The notes beneath the pieces are model-generated. The model ran no database searches. It was not told the DNA's origin and saw only the letters and a program-made list of their open reading frames with translations. Positions 39,955 to 43,223 of a stretch of DNA of 43,223 bases are shown here, piece after piece. The position numbers were made by a program, and so were the translations under genes. The DNA comes from Candidatus Gastranaerophilales bacterium (lineage in GTDB: Bacteria > Cyanobacteriota > Vampirovibrionia > Gastranaerophilales > Gastranaerophilaceae), in NCBI GenBank assembly GCA_944322665.1, contig CALUPM010000008.1, positions 1-43,223 on the forward strand. Direction: 5' to 3'. Numbering within the stretch: position 1 is the stretch's first letter; each line of letters starts with the position of its first letter.

Positions 39955-41370
39955 TTGTTCGGCGGGGTGGCTGAGAATGCTGAAATGACGTTTGATTTTG
40001 TTGTAGAAGCAGTGATGCAGAGCTTGTATAATTTGATTTTTGAGGCGGGATTTCAGCCGGAAAACCAAGCTGACAAAAAAAATACAGCGTTTCAACCCTC
40101 CGGCTTAGCACAGAGTGCAAAATCAATCGGAACCGAAACCGGAAACTTCGTTGCGAAATCTCTGAACGCAACTTCAGACGCGCTCAACACGGTAGAACTT
40201 ATCCGCAAATATCATGAAGTAATGCCTTCAAATGCATTGACAGGATTTGAACCGCAATTAGACGATGCTGTATTAAGGATGGCAGAAGCGCAGGAAGAAG
40301 CCGAAAAATCAGCGCAATCCACCCTGCAAAAACTAATTTCAACTAAAGACAAAACAGAATACGCAAATCTTTATCACACATATCAGCAGCAGCGGGCGCA
40401 GAACCGGCTTACAAAGCCACTCGTCACCGGCATTGAATACTCTGTCAGAAATCGGAATTATGAGGATACTGTGACACATCTAAAGGAATATCAAAATATG
40501 CAGAAAAGTAATCTTGAAAATTGGACAAGATTGCCAGCTTTTGTTACTCCAAATTTATATGATACTGTTGAATCCAAAGATTTGCAGAAAGTTATACAAG
40601 AAGTTTTAATGCTGACTTTTAATAATGTCAATTGGAGTATAAACAACCATCAAGTTACTAATAAAACAATGGCGCTTAAGGCGATGCTGGACGGATTTAA
40701 AGTAGCACAAAAAGAGAATCCTCTGTTTAAAACAATATTTGAATCAATACTTAGAGGAGGGTTACACGAGCATCCTTATATACAAAAAATAGGAATAACC
40801 AAAAGGATGAACCGATATGGCAAAGAAAATGCTTATGATGCGAATGAGTTGTGGAAAGCAGCGGCATACAATTTCAAACAGAGTGATGCATATATTAAGC
40901 AAAACGGATATCTATTAGAATCTACTTCTTATTTAGAACCTGATGTTCGGGATTTTGTAAGAAATAAACTGGAACAGCAACTTGGCAGACGAGAAGCAAA
41001 AGGAATTTTATTTAAGCCTGACAGCACTTTATCACAAGCCGTGACTCAAAGTGTTGAACTAGAAAATTTTATAAAAGGAAACATTCCCAAATTGCTAAGC
41101 GGGCATAGTATAAACTCAAGCGTTTACTTAGGCAGTACGACGAATTTAAAACTTGCTTTAGGGCATGTAGATATTTACAATGCCCGCATAGATATGGATG
41201 GAAATTTCAGAGCTTTAATTATTGATACTTACGACTTTAACAAAGCAGATCCGGACTGGCGTGTAGAAATAGCCCAAAATGTTCAAAGGAATGGTCTTAT
41301 AACAAATTTTTATACAATAAACATAATAGTTATCCCATATACAGCTCTGGAAAAAATAATGCGAAGATAA
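39955..41370 (+). CDS. Long effector-like protein with duplicated C-terminal module
   Basis: Up to 471 codons (TTG at 39955, or ATG at 39985 giving 461), with no clear ribosome site, as expected if it is the second part of the 39766 frame. It is mostly helical and hydrophilic, with no signal peptide. The last ~65 residues (YNARIDMDGNF ... DTYDFNKADPDW ... NGLITNFYTINIIVIP) form a compact module that is repeated downstream at 41836 and 42463. I cannot name the family. The modular C-terminus with membrane-protein partners suggests a polymorphic toxin or effector. Confidence 0.55.
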   Translation: MFGGVAENAEMTFDFVVEAVMQSLYNLIFEAGFQPENQADKKNTAFQPSGLAQSAKSIGTETGNFVAKSLNATSDALNTVELIRKYHEVMPSNALTGFEPQLDDAVLRMAEAQEEAEKSAQSTLQKLISTKDKTEYANLYHTYQQQRAQNRLTKPLVTGIEYSVRNRNYEDTVTHLKEYQNMQKSNLENWTRLPAFVTPNLYDTVESKDLQKVIQEVLMLTFNNVNWSINNHQVTNKTMALKAMLDGFKVAQKENPLFKTIFESILRGGLHEHPYIQKIGITKRMNRYGKENAYDANELWKAAAYNFKQSDAYIKQNGYLLESTSYLEPDVRDFVRNKLEQQLGRREAKGILFKPDSTLSQAVTQSVELENFIKGNIPKLLSGHSINSSVYLGSTTNLKLALGHVDIYNARIDMDGNFRALIIDTYDFNKADPDWRVEIAQNVQRNGLITNFYTINIIVIPYTALEKIMRR

Positions 41371-41713
41371 AACTTAAGCCTATGTATAAAAATAAAATAC
41401 ATTCAACTATAGCGACCGTAACAAAAGAAAGAATGTTAATAAAAGAAAGATGCTGATTTTTAATAATTTTATTTAAAGCTTTCCATGCATTGCACAGTAA
41501 AAAAGTGCCGCATCCATAGGCTAAAGTCAAAGGAATAAAAGTTTTTATAAACTCATCCCAGGAAGTGTGCATAAAGCCGTCTACAAAAATCGTAGAAAAG
41601 GAAAAAATAATCATGTATATATACGCAGGAGCTCCGCCCAAAAGCCATCCGATAAGTATAAGATCTTTAAAAATCAAATAAGCATTAAGCCATTTTTTTT
41701 TACGTTCATTCAT
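41330..41713 (-). CDS. Four-helix membrane protein, module partner 1 (putative immunity)
   Basis: A 127-residue protein with four hydrophobic helices, beginning MNERKKKWLNAYLIFKDLIL. It overlaps the end of the long protein gene by 41 bases on the opposite strand. The start region and the segment LSFINILSFVTVAIVECILF match the paralogs at 41996 and 42631. Its promoter is TTTACT-N17-TATTAT ending six bases before the ATG. A role as immunity protein against the neighbouring C-terminal module is an inference from pairing alone. Confidence 0.6.
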   Translation of the reverse strand: MNERKKKWLNAYLIFKDLILIGWLLGGAPAYIYMIIFSFSTIFVDGFMHTSWDEFIKTFIPLTLAYGCGTFLLCNAWKALNKIIKNQHLSFINILSFVTVAIVECILFLYIGLSFIFALFFPELYMG

Positions 41714-41748
41714 ATAAAAATAATAAACATAAAGGGCGTAAAAGTAAA
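41714..41748 (-). promoter_or_regulatory. Promoter of membrane protein 1, probably leaderless
   Basis: On the minus strand, TTTACT (complement of 41743-41748), a 17 nt spacer, TATTAT (complement of 41720-41725) and six bases to the ATG at 41713. The same spacing is kept before the two paralogs. Confidence 0.6.
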
Positions 41749-41802
41749 TAGTAAATATTAAAAATATATCCGTATTTATTAAAACTTAATACTTCGTTAA
41801 GT

Positions 41803-41828
41803 CAGGCAGGGCTTTCCTGCCTGTTTTT
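41803..41828 (+). terminator. Terminator in module array, copy 1
   Basis: CAGGCAGG (41803-41810) pairs with CCTGCCTG (41816-41823), followed by TTTTT. It sits between membrane gene 1 and the second C-terminal module, so plus-strand readthrough would stop before the module. Confidence 0.8.
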
Positions 41829-41835
41829 ATAAAGA

Positions 41836-42015
41836 TACAATGCCCGCATAGATAGGGATGGAAATTTCATATTTTTCAATAAAGATGACGATAACTGGGC
41901 GGTTGAATGGGCGTACAATGTTCAGGAAAACGGTTTGATAACGAATTTCTATACAATAAATATAATTGTCATTCCCAAAAGTCAGCTCTATTATTTTATT
42001 TACAAAAAATATTAA
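41836..42015 (+). pseudogene. Orphan C-terminal module 2
   Basis: A 59-codon open segment plus stop, homologous to the last part of the 39955 protein (YNARIDRDGNFIFFNKDDDNW then AVEWAYNVQENGLITNFYTI, ending LYYFIYKKY). Its first ~30 bases are almost identical to 41176-41206. It has no start codon or ribosome site at the homology start and follows a terminator, so it is probably silent. Reading-frame integrity suggests it is recent or kept for recombination. Confidence 0.65.
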
Positions 42016-42340
42016 TGAAAGGTAAAATTTCTAAAAGTGTCATAATAGTTAAAGCAATGTAATTAATAATATTCAATGGTTTTTCTTGAAGCAGTTTATG
42101 AACAGCTTTTACAGAATATATAGCAGCCAGCAAAATAACAATGTATATAAACGTAATCTGCGGAAATATACACATAAAATTTTCAGGACTGCTATGAAAT
42201 GGAGAGGAGGTATAATCATCAGGAATAATAAAAAATATTACTGCTAAATACAATCCTGTACCACCAAAAATCCAGCCTGCAAGCATGGCATAATTAAAAA
42301 TCAAATAAGCATTAAGCCATTTTTTCTTACGTTCATTCAT
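41996..42340 (-). CDS. Membrane protein, module partner 2 (putative immunity)
   Basis: A 114-residue paralog of the 41330 protein. The first 15 residues (MNERKKKWLNAYLIF) are identical, and the C-terminal LNIINYIALTIMTLLEILPF aligns, while the middle differs. Three to four hydrophobic helices are present. It overlaps orphan module 2 by 20 bases at its 3' end on the opposite strand, repeating the arrangement of the first pair. Confidence 0.6.
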   Translation of the reverse strand: MNERKKKWLNAYLIFNYAMLAGWIFGGTGLYLAVIFFIIPDDYTSSPFHSSPENFMCIFPQITFIYIVILLAAIYSVKAVHKLLQEKPLNIINYIALTIMTLLEILPFINIFCK

Positions 42341-42375
42341 ATAAAAATAATAAGCATAAAGGGCACAAAAGTAAA
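42341..42375 (-). promoter_or_regulatory. Promoter of membrane protein 2, probably leaderless
   Basis: TTTACT (complement of 42370-42375), a 17 nt spacer, TATTAT (complement of 42347-42352) and six bases to the ATG at 42340. Confidence 0.6.
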
Positions 42376-42429
42376 TAGTAAATATTAAAAATATATCCGA
42401 ATTTATTGAAACTTAATACTTCGTTAAGT

Positions 42430-42455
42430 CAGGCAGGATTTTCCTGCCTGTTTTT
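42430..42455 (+). terminator. Terminator in module array, copy 2
   Basis: CAGGCAGG (42430-42437) pairs with CCTGCCTG (42443-42450), followed by TTTTT, the counterpart of the one at 41803. Confidence 0.8.
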
Positions 42456-42462
42456 ATTAAGA

Positions 42463-42636
42463 TACAATGACCGCATAGATAGGGACGGAAATTTCATATT
42501 TTTCAATAAAGATGACGATAACTGGGCGGTTGAATGGGCGCACAATGTTCAGGAAAACGGTTTGATAACAAATTTCTATACAATAAATACAATTGTAATA
42601 CCCAAAGAAGAACTATATAACTTTATTTTCTTATAA
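42463..42636 (+). pseudogene. Orphan C-terminal module 3
   Basis: 57 codons plus stop, homologous to module 2 (YNDRIDRDGNFIFFNKDDDNW then AVEWAHNVQENGLITNFYTI, ending ELYNFIFL). An ATG upstream at 42406 would read through the terminator hairpin and is not credible. It is probably a silent cassette. It overlaps the 3' end of the third membrane gene by six bases. Confidence 0.65.
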
Positions 42637-42963
42637 TTTTGTCAAACCTCCGCTAGCGAACAAAATCTCTAAACAAATAGTGACTGTTAATGCGATGTAA
42701 TTAATAACAGAAAGCTTTTTGGACTCAATTAGTTTTTTAACTGATTTTATGGAAATTACAAACAGGATATTTACTGCAATATATATTAAAGTAAGCAAAA
42801 TATATAATCCTAACGCTTCTGACAGGAATTCCTTACCAGTATTAGTTGAAACAAACATCAGCAAAAACAAATACAAGGCAGTTCCTACGATAATCCAAAG
42901 TATAAAAATAACAAATTTAAAAATCAAATATAAGTTAAGTAATACTTTTTTCCATTCACTCAT
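42631..42963 (-). CDS. Membrane protein, module partner 3 (putative immunity)
   Basis: A 110-residue paralog that is more diverged at the start (MSEWKKVLLNLYLIFKFVIF) but with the same layout of about four hydrophobic helices. The C-terminal block LSVINYIALTVTICLEILF is nearly the same as in the other two. The TATTAT box again ends six bases before the ATG. Confidence 0.6.
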   Translation of the reverse strand: MSEWKKVLLNLYLIFKFVIFILWIIVGTALYLFLLMFVSTNTGKEFLSEALGLYILLTLIYIAVNILFVISIKSVKKLIESKKLSVINYIALTVTICLEILFASGGLTKL

Positions 42964-42998
42964 ACAATAATAATAAATCTAAAGGGGAAAAAAGTAAA
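42964..42998 (-). promoter_or_regulatory. Promoter of membrane protein 3, probably leaderless
   Basis: TTTACT (complement of 42993-42998), a 17 nt spacer, TATTAT (complement of 42970-42975) and six bases to the ATG at 42963. Confidence 0.6.
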
Positions 42999-43046
42999 TA
43001 GCAAAGATTAAAAATATATCCGTATTTATTAAAACTTTAATAATAC

Positions 43047-43138
43047 TTATGCAAATTTTATTAACTCCTCGCTAGCGAACAAAATCTCTAAACAAATAGT
43101 GACTGTTAATGCGATGTAATTAATAACAGAAAGTCCAT
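43047..43138 (-). pseudogene. C-terminal remnant of a fourth membrane paralog
   Basis: On the minus strand the frame reads LSVINYIALTVTICLEILFASEEL and stops at 43047. The segment 43067-43133 matches 42649-42716 almost base for base. Upstream of this the sequence no longer resembles the paralogs, so it is a fragment, or a fusion running past the window edge. Confidence 0.55.
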
Positions 43139-43195
43139 ATGTTGTGGTAAATTTTAATTTGCCGCAACATAAATGTTTCTGTAATCAAAGATTAC
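43139..43195. other. Two hairpins at window end
   Basis: ATGTTGTGGTAAATT (43139-43153) pairs with AATTTGCCGCAACAT (43156-43170), using two G-U pairs if transcribed. GTAATC/GATTAC (43181-43195) forms a second small hairpin. No gene can be assigned. Confidence 0.45.
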
Positions 43196-43223
43196 CAAAA
43201 CCGACTAATCTTTTCCGCAAGGG

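Noticed and set aside
42406-42462. ATG at 42406 as start of module 3
   Set aside because: The added codons cross a terminator hairpin and have no counterpart in the homologous modules; homology starts at 42463.

Overview
The window looks like an AT-rich chromosomal segment from a gut-type member of Candidatus Gastranaerophilales (Vampirovibrionia, formerly Melainabacteria). This is an inference. It rests on short lineage-style proteins whose N-terminus reads INFTGI or TFTGV, a Mini-III RNase, signal-peptide proteins with a Spy/CpxP-like member (which points to a diderm envelope), and many dispersed GTCATTCTGAG-type repeats. No rRNA, tRNA or CRISPR array was recognised.

Layout. 1-2510: a repeat fragment, then rimI-bioY (+) and a zinc alcohol dehydrogenase (-). 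2.6-6.6 kb: small proteins (LEA-like, Cys-rich secreted, SprA-like, two secreted proteins, two FTG paralogs, DUF4186). 6.8-9.9 kb: cupin, EmrB-type efflux pump, repeats, nudF plus a HAD phosphatase. 10.8-17.4 kb: recJ, Pit phosphate transporter with its DUF47 partner, prs and a small membrane protein. 17.7-22.6 kb: GGDEF protein, HD-domain protein, hydrolase, XRE regulator and two tandem GT2 glycosyltransferases. 22.6-25 kb: hom-thrC. 25-26.6 kb: EF-hand operon. 26.6-28 kb: a repeat-rich intergenic region that hides two tandem cassettes for tiny hydrophobic peptides. 28-34.6 kb: lepA, a LuxR-type HTH protein, small proteins, Mini-III, ogt, a response regulator, a membrane-anchored Hsp20-like protein and a ribbon-helix-helix protein. 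34.7-36.1 kb: a block of repeats. 36-39.1 kb: hydrolase divergent from a LysR regulator, then an acyltransferase. 39.3-43.2 kb: a long protein split by an in-frame TAG, followed by tandem copies of its C-terminal module, each paired with an opposite-strand membrane protein.

The most striking items are these. (a) Two tandem type-I-toxin-antitoxin-like cassettes at 27298-27943: nearly identical flanks surround diverged 24-26 codon hydrophobic ORFs, with face-to-face sigma70-like promoters. (b) A MITE-like family whose four complete copies have terminal inverted repeats and 7-10 bp flanking direct repeats. (c) Ten genes with a -10 box ending 6-7 nt before the start codon, which suggests widespread leaderless mRNAs. 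(d) The terminal array of C-terminal modules and membrane partners, which resembles a polymorphic-toxin locus with orphan modules.

The housekeeping genes cover translation (rimI, lepA), threonine biosynthesis (hom, thrC), PRPP supply (prs), DNA repair (recJ, ogt), RNA processing (Mini-III), phosphate and biotin uptake, and c-di-GMP signalling. All calls come from reading the sequence; no database search was run.
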